Under the pieces are notes generated by a model. The model did no database searches. It was not told the origin of the DNA and saw only the letters and a list, made by a program, of their open reading frames with translations. Shown piece after piece: positions 9,154 to 18,304 of a stretch of DNA of 64,000 bases. The translations under genes were made by a program, and so were the position numbers. Origin of the DNA: Methanosarcina barkeri str. Wiesmoor (GTDB lineage Archaea > Halobacteriota > Methanosarcinia > Methanosarcinales > Methanosarcinaceae). The stretch lies in assembly GCF_000969985.1 (NCBI RefSeq), contig NZ_CP009526.1, positions 4,588,001 to 4,652,000 on the forward strand, written 5' to 3'. Numbering within the stretch: the stretch's first letter is position 1; each line of letters opens with the position of its first letter.

Positions 9154-9505
9154 AATCCCAATTGAAATTCGATTTTTGCTTCTGAAAACTGCCGCTTAAC
9201 CCTTTTCTTTTGTCTGATTAGGTTTTCTTTTAGCTCTATCCCGTTTTGCAGGGCACAGGAAATTAACTTAGGAATACTTTTTATTGCTTTATTTTCTCGA
9301 CTTTTGGTTTATATAACCCGTTTTAAATATATGTTTAGATTCTTCTCATCATTAATGCTCAGGCTTTATCTCATGTCCATTAACTAAAATGTAAATCAGG
9401 GCTTCCGAATATCATTTACGTGATCATATAAAATTCTCTCATACAGGGTCAACAACTTTTAATATCACAAACTTCTAAAGCTAGAGTCGGTGGGGTGAAT
9501 AATGC

Positions 9506-9690
9506 ATTTTCGATATGAAGATGCCTCTTTGAGATCACGTCGGATAGTGTATACTATGCAGAGTACTTTCGAACATAAAGTGCCTGTTTGAGATCTCGTT
9601 GGATTTTTAGGGTACGTACTCAGAGCAATTTCTAAAAGGAAATGCTTTGAGACGATATCAGATAGAATACATTATGAGTGGGGTTTTAAC
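9506..9690. repeat. Three degenerate ~60-bp tandem repeats
   Basis: Three diverged units start at about 9506, 9565 and 9627. Each has a TTTC-A/T-A-rich opening, then TGCCT(C/G)TTTGAGAT (TGCTTTGAGAC in the third), a CG(T/A)-rich block and GGAT or AGAT. Spacing is 59-62 bp. There is no coding potential across the units. They precede a possible small frame at 9694. Their nature is unknown; they are too few and too diverged for a CRISPR. Confidence 0.45.
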
Positions 9691-9693
9691 AAA

Positions 9694-9882
9694 ATGCTAT
9701 CAACGAGTTTAAAAGAAATCGTAAGAGCCGTAAAGGAAAAAAGAGTTATACATTCGGAAAAGCTAATAGAGACAACTCACTGGCTCCATAATCTGGAGTT
9801 TCTGGTAGTACGAGTGATGATGTTTGCTATAGGTGTTCACCACCTCTATGTGTACACCATAAAAACTGTGTTCGGAGTTTGA
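9694..9882 (+). CDS. Possible small hypothetical protein, 62 residues
   Basis: Open frame starting MLSTSLKEIVRAVKEKRVIH with a hydrophobic centre (LEFLVVRVMMFAIGVHHLY). GGGG lies about 11 bases before the ATG. I recognise no family. It lies in a decayed region immediately after three degenerate repeats and may be spurious or a fragment; no neighbour suggests a role. Confidence 0.2.
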   Translation: MLSTSLKEIVRAVKEKRVIHSEKLIETTHWLHNLEFLVVRVMMFAIGVHHLYVYTIKTVFGV

Positions 9883-9899
9883 TATCTTAACTCAGTTGC

Positions 9900-10620
9900 A
9901 CAGGTAGACTAATTCCTTTCGGATAAGAAAAACTGCTTACCACCAGAAAAACAGTTTTCGAGCCAATTGGGGAGAAACCGGTGGGGAAGTGGCAGTGATT
10001 AGCTAAAATTAGGGGGAAGATTGCCAGTGCCTAATACGGATCGGGATTCGCGCAACGAAACAAAGAAATCGCAGACCTGAAGCCCCAGATCACAAAAGCG
10101 CAGCATTTTTCAGGTGGATTGTTATACTTTGTTTCGTAGTTGCATACTATATATCCTGAAAGAAGGAGGAGTGGTACTAATCATCTAAGTCCTTTAGCTA
10201 TATTCAAAAACCTGATGACTTACTCAGTGCCTTTAGTTGATACCTCACCGATTTTAAATGTCATCGGGTTAAAGAATTGCTATCAGATCAAAGAATTGCT
10301 ATCAGGCCATAAAGAGACCTTTAAAATATAGTCTCTGAAGTAATAACACTACCTCTGAATTAATGATAAATTTGATTTGAAGAGTGTCGAAGACTAATAA
10401 TTCTCTCTTCAGAATAGATTTTTTAAAGGGAGCTCTCCTCATTCAAAAAACGAGATTTGACAAATGCCAGAGCGCAGCCATAAATTAACCTTCTTTTTGT
10501 GGTATTTTCTTTATTTTGCCACAATATTTTTTCCTAAAATTATCCTTGATATAATATACTTTCAAGTCATTCACTTTCAAGTAATGAATTTTTTCCATTA
10601 ATTTTAAATTATCCGGCAAC
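9900..10620. other. Non-coding interval, probable mobile-element debris
   Basis: No credible gene. The part from about 9960 to 10140 is less AT-rich than its surroundings and contains the word CTTTGTTTCGTAGTTGCATA plus the partly complementary CAACGAAACAAAG, so it can fold on itself. It looks like the end of a lost element, but I cannot name the family. Later, a duplicated TCAGATCAAAGAATTGCTA lies near 10280-10300. A TATA-like GATATAATATAC at about 10548 probably belongs to surE. Confidence 0.35.
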
Positions 10621-10622
10621 TT

Positions 10623-11426
10623 ATGGGAAAACTCATGGCTCCAAAAATTCTTGTTACCAATGATGATGGTGTATATTCTACAGGTTTGAAAGCTGCTTTT
10701 GACAGTGTTTCGGACCTCGGGGAAGTTACGATTTCGGCTCCTGCTGTCCAGCAGAGTGGAGTTGGGCGTTCAATTTCTATCTTTGAGCCTCTGCGGATAA
10801 CGAAAACAAATGCTGGAGGCATACCTGCATACTCTGTGGGAGGAACCCCTACGGACGCTGTAATTCTGGGCATATTTACGATCCTCAAAGAAATGCCTGA
10901 CCTGGTGCTTTCTGGCTTTAACATTGGAGAAAATATAAGCACAGATACCATCACTACCTCAGGGACAATAGGTGGAGCACTTGAAGCTGCAAGCTACGGC
11001 GTGCCTGCAATTGCTGCCTCCATGCAGGTGCTTGATGAAGGCCAGAAATTCGATGATCCCAGAGACTACCATAGAGAGCGTTTCGAGGCTGGAATTAAGG
11101 TAGTAAACAGAGTGGCTCAAAACGTCCTGAACTATGGCATGCCGGAAAATGTGGATCTTCTGAACATAAATATCCCCTATCACGCTGAAGAAGATACCCC
11201 TATAGAGATAACCCGCCTTGCACGAAAAATCTTTAAAACGGATGTTGAGGAAAGGCGTGACCCAAGGGGCAGGCCCTATTACTGGATTGCAGGCGACCTT
11301 ATCCGGGAAGAAGAAGAAGGGACCGATGTGCACGCCATTATGCAGAAGGGACACGTTTCAATAACCCCGATTTCTCTGGATTCAACTGCCAGGATAGAGT
11401 TCTCAGAAATCGAAAAATATCTCTAA
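10623..11426 (+). CDS. surE: 5'/3'-nucleotidase SurE
   Basis: 267 residues. SurE is a divalent-metal-dependent nucleoside monophosphate phosphatase. The metal-site motif KILVTNDDG is at the N-terminus, followed by SAPAVQQSGVGRSIS, GGTPTDAV (family GTPTD(C/A)V) and SGFNIGENISTDTITTSGT, the substrate and metal loop. The start is uncertain between 10623 and the ATG at 10635 (MAPKILV); neither has a strong ribosome site. It appears monocistronic: decayed DNA lies upstream, and a hairpin plus T-run follows at 11610-11640. Confidence 0.95.
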   Translation: MGKLMAPKILVTNDDGVYSTGLKAAFDSVSDLGEVTISAPAVQQSGVGRSISIFEPLRITKTNAGGIPAYSVGGTPTDAVILGIFTILKEMPDLVLSGFNIGENISTDTITTSGTIGGALEAASYGVPAIAASMQVLDEGQKFDDPRDYHRERFEAGIKVVNRVAQNVLNYGMPENVDLLNINIPYHAEEDTPIEITRLARKIFKTDVEERRDPRGRPYYWIAGDLIREEEEGTDVHAIMQKGHVSITPISLDSTARIEFSEIEKYL

Positions 11427-11609
11427 ATATATTCAGATAACCCTAGATCTCAAATTACTCCTATTTGGAAAACGACCTGGAACTTCAAACCGTTGAGTGT
11501 TCCAAAAATTAATCTGAATTACAAAATGGCAGAATAAAAGACATGTAATAATTCAAAGTTTACCTGAAACGAAAAACGAAAAGAGGAAATTTTGGTTTTT
11601 GAGAGATGT

Positions 11610-11640
11610 TGACTCTCTTTTATCCAAGAGAGCCTTTTTT
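11610..11640 (+). terminator. Hairpin plus T-run, possible terminator
   Basis: GACTCTCTTTTATCCAAGAG continues to a perfect CTCTCTT/AAGAGAG stem with a short loop, followed by a run of six T on the plus strand. It sits downstream of surE and touches the stop codon of the convergent 54-residue gene. Confidence 0.5.
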
Positions 11641-11803
11641 ATTCTTTCAGTTCATCTCTTTCTATATGAATGGAAATTTCCTTCCATTCACTATCTATAT
11701 TATGCAACGTTTCTACCATTGCTTTAATAACGTCTGCTATGATTTTCTGGACAAAGTCATTCATCGGGATTTTTTTTCCATCTAATAAAAGTTCAATCTT
11801 CAC
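11639..11803 (-). CDS. Conserved small archaeal protein, 54 residues
   Basis: Starts with GTG at 11803, preceded by AAGGAG eight bases upstream, and reads MKIELLLDGKKIPMNDFVQK...DSEWKEISIHIERDELKE. The layout (a beta strand 'KIEL-L-GK-IP-N-FV', an amphipathic helix, then 'W-EI-I-I') resembles a small protein family I recall from many archaea with no assigned function. The good ribosome site and high coding quality support a real gene. It lies 49 nt downstream of moaA on the same strand, so it may be co-transcribed with it. Confidence 0.7.
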   Translation of the reverse strand: MKIELLLDGKKIPMNDFVQKIIADVIKAMVETLHNIDSEWKEISIHIERDELKE

Positions 11804-11852
11804 TTTTTTTTCTCCTTGTTGTTATATTTATATCTGAATCTGCTTTTTCTCT

Positions 11853-12851
11853 TTAAGTCTTTTCTCCTTGTTCAAGAATACTGACAGGCATGCAATATGG
11901 TTTCCTTCGGCTTACTGCAAGCTTAAGCAGCTTTTCGATCTCTTCAGGGCTTTTTGCTTCCCTAACATCCACAAGGTTATCATTTACCAGCAGGCAGGGC
12001 TTGAACTTTCCATCTGCAGTGACCCTTAACCTGCTGCAGTAGGCACAAAACTCCGAGTTGTCCATAGGACGAACAAATTCAACTTCTACCCCATCGATAA
12101 TGTACTTTCTTCGGTGGTGTAGGTGGCGTATTCTGATTTCACTTGCTTTCTCAGCCAGCTTCTTTTCAAGAGCTTTCGAGTCAATCATGTACTTTGAAAG
12201 CCTTGGGTCAATGTCCATAAGCTCGATTAGTTGCAGGATAACCATTCCTTTATAAGGCCGGACAAACTCCATCATAGAATAAATCTCGTCATCGTTTATG
12301 CCTTTAAGGAGTACCATATTCAGCTTCACAGGAGTCAGCCCAGCTTCAACTGCACTGTCAATACCTCTGATTACCTTCTCAAGTGAGCCAGGGGGTGCTC
12401 CGGTAATTTTTTCATATTTTTCAGGAACGAGAGAATCCAGGCTTACATTTACCCTGTCCAGGCCCGCAGCTTTAAGGGTTCTTGCGCGTTTTTCAAGCAG
12501 GATGCCGTTAGTGGTCGCAGAAACTTCTTTTAACGGAGGAAGGCAGGCAAGGATTTCTTCGAAATCCTTTCGAAAAAGCGGTTCGCCCCCTGAGAATTTT
12601 ATTTTATTGACCCCGAATTTTTCAGCTTCCTTAATAATCCCACAGATTAATTCGGGTTTCATTTCATGTCCTATCGGGCCGCAGGTACAGCAATCTGCAC
12701 CTTCATTATGGCAGTACATGCAAGAAAGGTTACACCTATCAGTTATTGAGATCCTGAGCCCTGTCACTCTCCGTCCGTAAGGGTCTTCAAGAGTCATTTT
12801 TGAATTTTTTTCCACAACTTCAGGAACTTTTCCTGGATTTTTCTGCTTCAT
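11853..12851 (-). CDS. moaA: GTP 3',8-cyclase (MoaA), molybdopterin biosynthesis
   Basis: 332 residues. This radical-SAM enzyme converts GTP to 3',8-cyclo-GTP, the first step of molybdenum/tungsten cofactor synthesis. The N-terminal cluster motif is in ITDRCNLSCMYCHNEG (CxxxCxxC), and the GGEP SAM motif is in KFSGGEPLFRKDF. The C-terminal second cluster ligands are in EFCAYCSRLRVTADGKFKPC. A start at the internal Met before TLEDPYGRRVTGLR is also possible. Methanosarcina needs the product for formylmethanofuran dehydrogenase. The C-terminal GGG tail is not evident; the protein ends LEQGEKT. Confidence 0.93.
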   Translation of the reverse strand: MKQKNPGKVPEVVEKNSKMTLEDPYGRRVTGLRISITDRCNLSCMYCHNEGADCCTCGPIGHEMKPELICGIIKEAEKFGVNKIKFSGGEPLFRKDFEEILACLPPLKEVSATTNGILLEKRARTLKAAGLDRVNVSLDSLVPEKYEKITGAPPGSLEKVIRGIDSAVEAGLTPVKLNMVLLKGINDDEIYSMMEFVRPYKGMVILQLIELMDIDPRLSKYMIDSKALEKKLAEKASEIRIRHLHHRRKYIIDGVEVEFVRPMDNSEFCAYCSRLRVTADGKFKPCLLVNDNLVDVREAKSPEEIEKLLKLAVSRRKPYCMPVSILEQGEKT

Positions 12852-13770
12852 GGCTGGTTAAAATCCCCTCTTAAATATTTGGCATGCAATTCTTTATCAA
12901 CTGACAATCCGAGCCTGGCTATTTTCCTTTGCTTGCGGGACAAAAATTTCATCTCAGAAACGATCTATGAGACAATCTACGAATTGATTATGGATCGATC
13001 TATGAAATTATCTGTAAACAGGTCAGTCCATAGTAACCTTGATTTCAAGTAAATTGGCATTTTTGAGAAAGGGCCCAGAATGTCTTACTGGTTTAATGGA
13101 TAAGATACTAATGTTGACTGAATAAGTATACTGATACAAACTGGATGCTTAAGGTAAATATGAATTGAACATATATTGGTATGAATATGTGATTACTGGA
13201 ATCTAGAACTAATTATTTAATTTTAACTATATAAATGAATGCCATAATTATCTAATGATCTTAATCAACTTTAAAATCGGAGCCTCATTTCTAAATATTT
13301 TTCTGAATCTGACTGTTCTTACCTCAGAGTAGATATAATCTTTCACTTAAGATTAATGTGCACAGATACAAATATCAGGACTTCCAGATTTTCCAAAAAA
13401 GAATCAGTCAGCATGAATTGACATTTTTTGCATAGACTTTTTGATTATTTCTTTTTACTTATTTCCTGAAAACAACTATAAAGTGCTTAAAACAGTATGT
13501 TTTATCACAAAATCATTTCACTTTTTAGATATCTGTTAGTGCAGTTGTATATCATGTACAGGTGACCTATTATTTTACTCCAACTTGGAATTTGTTTTAT
13601 TTTATAGAATCATTCCACAGTACCAAGATGGAATTGGAATTACTCAAAGTTTAACCTTTTACGTCGTCTGTAGTTGTATTATATATTGAGCTTCCAAATG
13701 GTTTTGAGTCTGCGAAATTATTTCAGGATACAACAGTATAATATCTGTTTTCTGGAATCAAAAATCAAAT
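12852..13770. other. Long gene-free interval
   Basis: About 920 bp of AT-rich DNA with stops in all frames and no recognised gene, RNA or repeat. Near 12960-13020 a short run of related words (GATCTATGA, GACAATCTACGA, GGATCGATCTATGA) suggests local duplication. Nothing else stands out before the IS200 end. Confidence 0.5.
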
Positions 13771-13777
13771 TGCGTGC

Positions 13778-14485
13778 GGCCACCCCACCCTAAAGGATGG
13801 GGTATGCTTCGGGCCGCCCGCCTGGTTATTTTGGTACTTAGAACTCATTAATTCTACGTTGCCCGGATTTTTTTAACCTCTGTGATTGAGCTTCTGTTTT
13901 CGTTTTTCCCTGCGATTCCTTAATATAATGCTTGATTGTGTCAGCAGTTACATTCCCAACAGATCGATAGAACTTTCCACTTGACCATAGACTTCCACTC
14001 CAATACTGGTGTCTCATTTCAGGATGAAGCTTGAAAAGTCTGTAAGAACTTCCTCCTTTCAAGTATTGAATTACCTCTGATAGAGAAGTACTTGGATGAA
14101 ACTCTAGAAACAAGTGAACATGATCATCTACAACTTCCATTGCATGAATTTTGTAGCCTTTTTCCATGCAAATACTGCTGAGAATCAACTCGCAATCCTT
14201 TTTAATCCGCTTGTTGTAGAATATACTGTATCGATATTTAGGTACCAACACGATGTGGTAGGTAATCTGACCATAGCCATGGCTAAAACTACGTAGTTCC
14301 AACATTGTATCACATCCTAGCCATAGGTGGCTGGCACCACCTGTGGTTATGGTGCCAAAAAAAACTTTATTTTACAAAGAACTGATGATTGAAACAGTTA
14401 TGCGAATATAAAACAGCCAGCGAGGGTTCACTTCATCCCCGACCTAAAGGTCAGGGTATTCGTGACCCTCTGCGCTCCCATAGTA
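13778..14485 (-). mobile_element. IS200/IS605-family insertion sequence (tnpA only)
   Basis: About 700 bp with a single transposase gene. At the end downstream of the gene there is an imperfect palindrome CCCCACCCTAAAGGATGGGG (13785-13804) followed by TATGCTTCGGGCCGCCCGCC. The end upstream of the gene has GACCTAAAGGTC (about 14441) flanked by CACTTCATCC and TATTCGTGACCCTC. Subterminal hairpins in place of terminal inverted repeats, with one HUH transposase, define this family. Exact boundaries are estimates. A lone relative of the upstream end lies at 19556-19630. Confidence 0.85.
13838..14305 (-). CDS. tnpA: IS200/IS605 transposase TnpA (Y1 HUH nuclease)
   Basis: 155 residues, full length. 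HVHLFLEF near residue 78 is the HUH metal-binding motif, and YIKESQGK near residue 130 carries the single catalytic Tyr that attacks the DNA strand. ITYHIVLVPKYRYSIF at the N-terminus is typical of Y1 transposases. The frame has no interruption, so the element may be active. No tnpB accompanies it. Confidence 0.93.
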   Translation of the reverse strand: MLELRSFSHGYGQITYHIVLVPKYRYSIFYNKRIKKDCELILSSICMEKGYKIHAMEVVDDHVHLFLEFHPSTSLSEVIQYLKGGSSYRLFKLHPEMRHQYWSGSLWSSGKFYRSVGNVTADTIKHYIKESQGKTKTEAQSQRLKKSGQRRINEF

Positions 14486-14642
14486 ATAAGGATTAACTTT
14501 TGGATAAAACTAGAACTTTAAGGATTCACAGAAACTAAAAAATCTATCTGATAGATAGTTGCTTTTAACGTTGCATTCTAACACTTTGTGTGGAGAGTAG
14601 GTATACTCTCCAACACATATGTTATATTTTTCTGGCCTTAAT

Positions 14643-16550
14643 TTATTTACATTCTTCTGTTGAAGTTTCTGCAGCATTATTACATGTCTTGTCTTCTGTT
14701 GAAGTATCTGCAGCATTGCTGCATGTCTTTTCTTCTGTCGAAGTTTCTGCTGAGGTATCTACAGCGTTGTCACATGTTTTTTCTTCTGTCGAAGTATCTG
14801 CAGCATTGCTACATGTCTCTTCTTCTGTCGAAGTTTCTGCTGAGGTATCTACAGCGTTGTCACATATCTCTTCTTCTGTTGAAGTATCTACAGCGTTGCT
14901 ACATGTTTTTTCTTCTGTTGAGGTATCTGCAGCATTGCTACATGTTTTTTCTTCTGTTGAAGTATCTGCAGCATTGCTGCATGTCTTTTCTTCTGTCGAA
15001 GTTTCTGCTGAGGTATCTACAGCGTTGTCACATGTTTTTTCTTCTGTCGAAGTATCTGCAGCATTGCTGCATGTCTTTTCTTCTGTCGAAGTTTCTGCTG
15101 AGGTATCTACAGCGTTGTCACATGTCTCTTCTTCTGTTGAAGTTTCTGCAGCATTATTACATGTCTTGTCTTCTGTTGAAGTATCTGCAGCATTGCTGCA
15201 TGTCTTTTCTTCTGTCGAAGTTTCTGCTGAGGTATCTACAGCGTTGTCACATGTTTTTTCTTCTGTCGAAGTATCTGCAGCATTGCTACATGTCTCTTCT
15301 TCTGTCGAAGTTTCTGCTGAGGTATCTACAGCGTTGTCACATGTCTCTTCTTCTGTTGAAGTATCTGCAGCATTGCTGCATGTCTTTTCTTCTGTCGAAG
15401 TTTCTGCTGAGGTATCTACAGCGTTGTCACATGTTTTTTCTTCTGTCGAAGTATCTGCAGCATTGCTACATGTCTCTTCTTCTGTCGAAGTTTCTGCTGA
15501 GGTATCTACAGCGTTGTCACATGTTTTTTCTTCTGTTGAAGTATCTGCAGCATTGCTACATGTTTTTTCTTCTGTTGAAGTATCTGCAGCATTGCTACAT
15601 GTCTTTTCTTCTGTTGAAGTATCTGCAGCATTGCTACATGTCTTTTCTTCTGTTGAAGTATCTGCAGCATTGCTACATGTCTTTTCTTCTGTTGAAGTAT
15701 CTGCAGCATTGCTACATGTCTTTTCTTCTGTTGAAGTATCTGCAGCATTGCTGCATGTCTTTTCTTCTGTCGAAGTTTCTGCTGAGGTATCTACAGCGTT
15801 GTCACATGTCTCTTCTTCTGTTGAAGTATCTGCAGCATTGCTGCATGTCTTTTCTTCTGTCGAAGTTTCTGCTGAGGTATCTACAGCGTTGTCACATGTC
15901 TCTTCTTCTGTTGAAGTATCTGCAGCATTGCTACATGCCTTTTCTTCTGTTGAAGTATCTGCTGAGGTATCTACAGCGTTGTCACATGTCTCTTCTTCTG
16001 TTGAAGTATCTGCAGCATTGCTACATGCCTTTTCTTCTGTTGAAGTATCTGCAGCATTGCTACATGTCTTTTCTTCTGTTGAGGTATCAACGCAGCCGCA
16101 TAATTCAGAGCTACAATTTGTTGAGCTACAATTTGTGAAGCTACAATTTACTAAGCTGCAATTTGTTAAGCTGCAATTTGTTAAGCTACAATTTGCGAAG
16201 CTACAATTTGCTTGCTCACAGTCTGTAACGGACTCGCAATTACAAGAGGTACATTCCTTGTTACAATCTATGTTCTGTTTTCCATCTACAATAGAAACAC
16301 AGCCGCATAATTCAGAGCTACAATTTGCTAAGCTACAATTTGCTGAGCTACAATTTACTAAGCTGCAATTTGCGAAGCTACAATTTGCTAAGCTGCAATT
16401 TGCGAAGCTACAATTTGCTTGCTCACAGTCTGTTGCAAACTTTACAGAATTATCACAGGAAGCTGCTCCTGCGGTAATTGAAGTTGAGATCATTAATATA
16501 AACAAAATAGATCCCATAATTTTTGCAATTGATTTTCCATTAGAATTCAT
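14643..16550 (-). CDS. Secreted cysteine-rich tandem-repeat protein
   Basis: 635 residues from the ATG at 16550, six bases after GAGG. A signal peptide (hydrophobic ILFILMIST, cleavage probably after AGAA near residue 30) is followed by two Cys pentapeptide-like blocks (NCSFA/NCSLA/NCSLT units). Each block ends SSELCGCV, and a Cys-rich linker (DCNKECTSCNCE) separates them. The remaining ~480 residues are about 33 units of 13 residues (DTSTEEKTCSNAA) or 17 residues (DTSAETSTEEKTCSNAA), one Cys each, ending EECK. It is acidic and Thr/Ser-rich with regularly spaced cysteines, and has no membrane anchor after the signal. I recognise no family. Likely cell-envelope or extracellular; disulfide cross-linking or metal binding are possible. 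Confidence 0.75.
   Translation of the reverse strand: MNSNGKSIAKIMGSILFILMISTSITAGAASCDNSVKFATDCEQANCSFANCSLANCSFANCSLVNCSSANCSLANCSSELCGCVSIVDGKQNIDCNKECTSCNCESVTDCEQANCSFANCSLTNCSLTNCSLVNCSFTNCSSTNCSSELCGCVDTSTEEKTCSNAADTSTEEKACSNAADTSTEEETCDNAVDTSADTSTEEKACSNAADTSTEEETCDNAVDTSAETSTEEKTCSNAADTSTEEETCDNAVDTSAETSTEEKTCSNAADTSTEEKTCSNAADTSTEEKTCSNAADTSTEEKTCSNAADTSTEEKTCSNAADTSTEEKTCSNAADTSTEEKTCDNAVDTSAETSTEEETCSNAADTSTEEKTCDNAVDTSAETSTEEKTCSNAADTSTEEETCDNAVDTSAETSTEEETCSNAADTSTEEKTCDNAVDTSAETSTEEKTCSNAADTSTEDKTCNNAAETSTEEETCDNAVDTSAETSTEEKTCSNAADTSTEEKTCDNAVDTSAETSTEEKTCSNAADTSTEEKTCSNAADTSTEEKTCSNAVDTSTEEEICDNAVDTSAETSTEEETCSNAADTSTEEKTCDNAVDTSAETSTEEKTCSNAADTSTEDKTCNNAAETSTEECK
14646..16095. 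repeat. 39-bp / 51-bp coding tandem repeat array
   Basis: The DNA underlying the C-terminal three quarters of the cysteine-rich protein repeats in units of 39 bp (plus-strand core TCTGCAGCATTGCTACATGT plus CTTTTCTTCTGTTGAAGTA) and 51 bp (extra TCTGCTGAGG-type block). Short and long units tend to alternate into a 90-bp higher-order repeat, except for a homogeneous run of 39-bp units around 15,530-15,750. Very low divergence among copies points to recent expansion or conversion. All unit lengths are multiples of three, so length changes keep the frame. Confidence 0.9.
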
Positions 16551-16984
16551 TTTATTCCTCTAGTTCCTCTGATTCCTCTAATCTTGTTCATCTAACTCGA
16601 GAAGACCTGGAACTAAAATTCATCCTTTCAATTATATATATAACAATACTTACATTAAATACATTATATAAAATTCACAAAAATGTATCTAACACTTCAT
16701 AACCACTAATAAGAAGATAAAAATAAATTTAAAGCTTTATAATGCTTTATTTACTTTTTATAATTATTTGCACAGCACAGAACTAAATATTAATTAATTT
16801 TATTAAATATTGATATTGTTCATTCTGCTTAACTGCACTTGCTCTTAAGATTTTAAAATTTTTAGTATTTGTTAAAATTTTCAAAATTTTTTCTTTTCAT
16901 TTATTTCTTGGGCGAGATCACAAAGCGCTTAAAACAGCTGGATTAATAGCTTTAATATATTTTAACGGCAACAATATCCAGCAG

Positions 16985-18304
16985 ATGACAAAAGGAATAC
17001 TTATTGCAGGAACCCATAGCGGAGTTGGAAAAACGACAATCTCCATGGGTATCATGGCTGCCCTTAAACACAGGCAGCTAAAAGTTCAGCCTTACAAGGT
17101 AGGGCCTGACTATATCGATCCTTCTCATCACACTGCAATTTGCGGGCGCCCCTCAAGGAACCTGGACACATACATAATGGGCACTGACGGGGTCGGGCAG
17201 ACTGTAGCTCGGACTGCTGCAGACGCGGATATTGTGGTAGTAGAAGGAGTTATGGGACTCTTTGATGGAATTGATTCTACAGAAATTGCAAGTTCCGCAC
17301 ATATTGCAAAAACCCTTAACCTCCCGGTAATTCTGGTAATCAATGTGCATGGGATGTCCAGGAGCACAGCTGCTCTTCTTAAAGGGTATTCTGAGTTCGA
17401 TCCTGAAGTAAAGGTTGCAGGCGTTATCCTGAATCAGGTAGGTAGCCCAAGGCATGCGGAACTCGTAAAAAATTCGCTTCCTGGTGACATTCCTATTGTG
17501 GGTATGATTCCAAGAAGGAAAGATATCGAGGTTCCCTCCAGACATCTCGGGCTGTACATGGCTCATGAAAAGGACTACAATACTGAGGAAATGGCGGTTT
17601 TTATTGAGGAAAATGTTGACCTTGATGCAGTGATCGAACTTGCTGAGCCTATTTCGGTTCCGGAGACCAGAAGAATCCAGAGATCCGAAGCAGATCTCAG
17701 GATAGGAGTTGCCAGGGACCCAGCTTTTTGCTTCTATTACCAGGATATGTTCGATGCCTTCAGGGATTATGGAGCTGAAGTCGAATTTTTCAGCCCTATG
17801 GCAGGAGAACTTCCGGATGTGGACGGGATTTACCTTGGAGGCGGCTACCCTGAACTTTACGCAGAAGTCCTTGAGAAGTCAGAAACTACCCGAAAACTTA
17901 AAGGTCTTGCAGCTGACGATTTGCCTATCTATGCAGAATGCGGTGGTCTTCTTTACCTCTGCGGGACATATGAGGTAGATAACAGGATATATAAACTCGC
18001 AGATGTCGTGCCTGCAAACACACGTATGACAAACCGGCTTAAAGCCCTTGGGTATACTGAAGCTCGCCCTCTGGACAAAAACTTCTCTTCTCATAATATC
18101 AGAGGCCATGAATTCCATTATTCTATTACTGAATGCGATCGCGATGCAAAGTTTGCATACGAAATGCTGCGTGGAAAAGGTATACAGGACGGTTTTGACG
18201 GCCTTATAGAGCACAACACCCTGGCAGGCTATATGCATTCTCACCCTGCTACCTTCCCGGTAGAAAAATTTGTGGAAAAATGCAGGAAATACCGAAGAAA
18301 GTAA
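16985..18304 (+). CDS. cfbB: a,c-diamide synthase, CfbB/CbiA family
   Basis: 439 residues. ATP- and glutamine-dependent amidation of two carboxylates on a tetrapyrrole, either Ni-sirohydrochlorin (coenzyme F430 pathway, CfbB) or cobyrinate (CbiA). The N-terminal P-loop-like GTHSGVGKTTISMG starts at residue 9, then KVGPDYIDPSHH binds substrate. The C-terminal glutamine amidotransferase domain has YLGGGYPELYAE and the nucleophile Cys in YAECGGLLYLCG, with HSHPA near the end supplying the catalytic His. Sequence alone does not separate CfbB from CbiA; the symbol is the methanogen reading. A TATA-like TTTAATATATT about 30 nt upstream of the ATG suggests a very short leader. Confidence 0.85.
   Translation: MTKGILIAGTHSGVGKTTISMGIMAALKHRQLKVQPYKVGPDYIDPSHHTAICGRPSRNLDTYIMGTDGVGQTVARTAADADIVVVEGVMGLFDGIDSTEIASSAHIAKTLNLPVILVINVHGMSRSTAALLKGYSEFDPEVKVAGVILNQVGSPRHAELVKNSLPGDIPIVGMIPRRKDIEVPSRHLGLYMAHEKDYNTEEMAVFIEENVDLDAVIELAEPISVPETRRIQRSEADLRIGVARDPAFCFYYQDMFDAFRDYGAEVEFFSPMAGELPDVDGIYLGGGYPELYAEVLEKSETTRKLKGLAADDLPIYAECGGLLYLCGTYEVDNRIYKLADVVPANTRMTNRLKALGYTEARPLDKNFSSHNIRGHEFHYSITECDRDAKFAYEMLRGKGIQDGFDGLIEHNTLAGYMHSHPATFPVEKFVEKCRKYRRK

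Noticed and set aside
9506-9690. CRISPR-like repeats
   Set aside because: Only three strongly diverged units, with no unique spacers of constant size.
10140-10331. Plus-strand frame of 63 residues
   Set aside because: No ribosome site of quality for its start, and contains a local DNA duplication (IKELL twice); in a decayed region.
14590-16563. Long plus-strand open frames across the cysteine-repeat gene (657 and 492 residues)
   Set aside because: They are the antisense of the repeat array. Open frames persist because the repeat unit has no stop in those frames. Only the minus-strand frame has a signal peptide and a ribosome site.
16985-18304. Assigning the diamide synthase firmly to coenzyme F430 synthesis
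   Set aside because: No other cfb gene is in the window, and CfbB and CbiA cannot be told apart by eye, so the symbol stays provisional.
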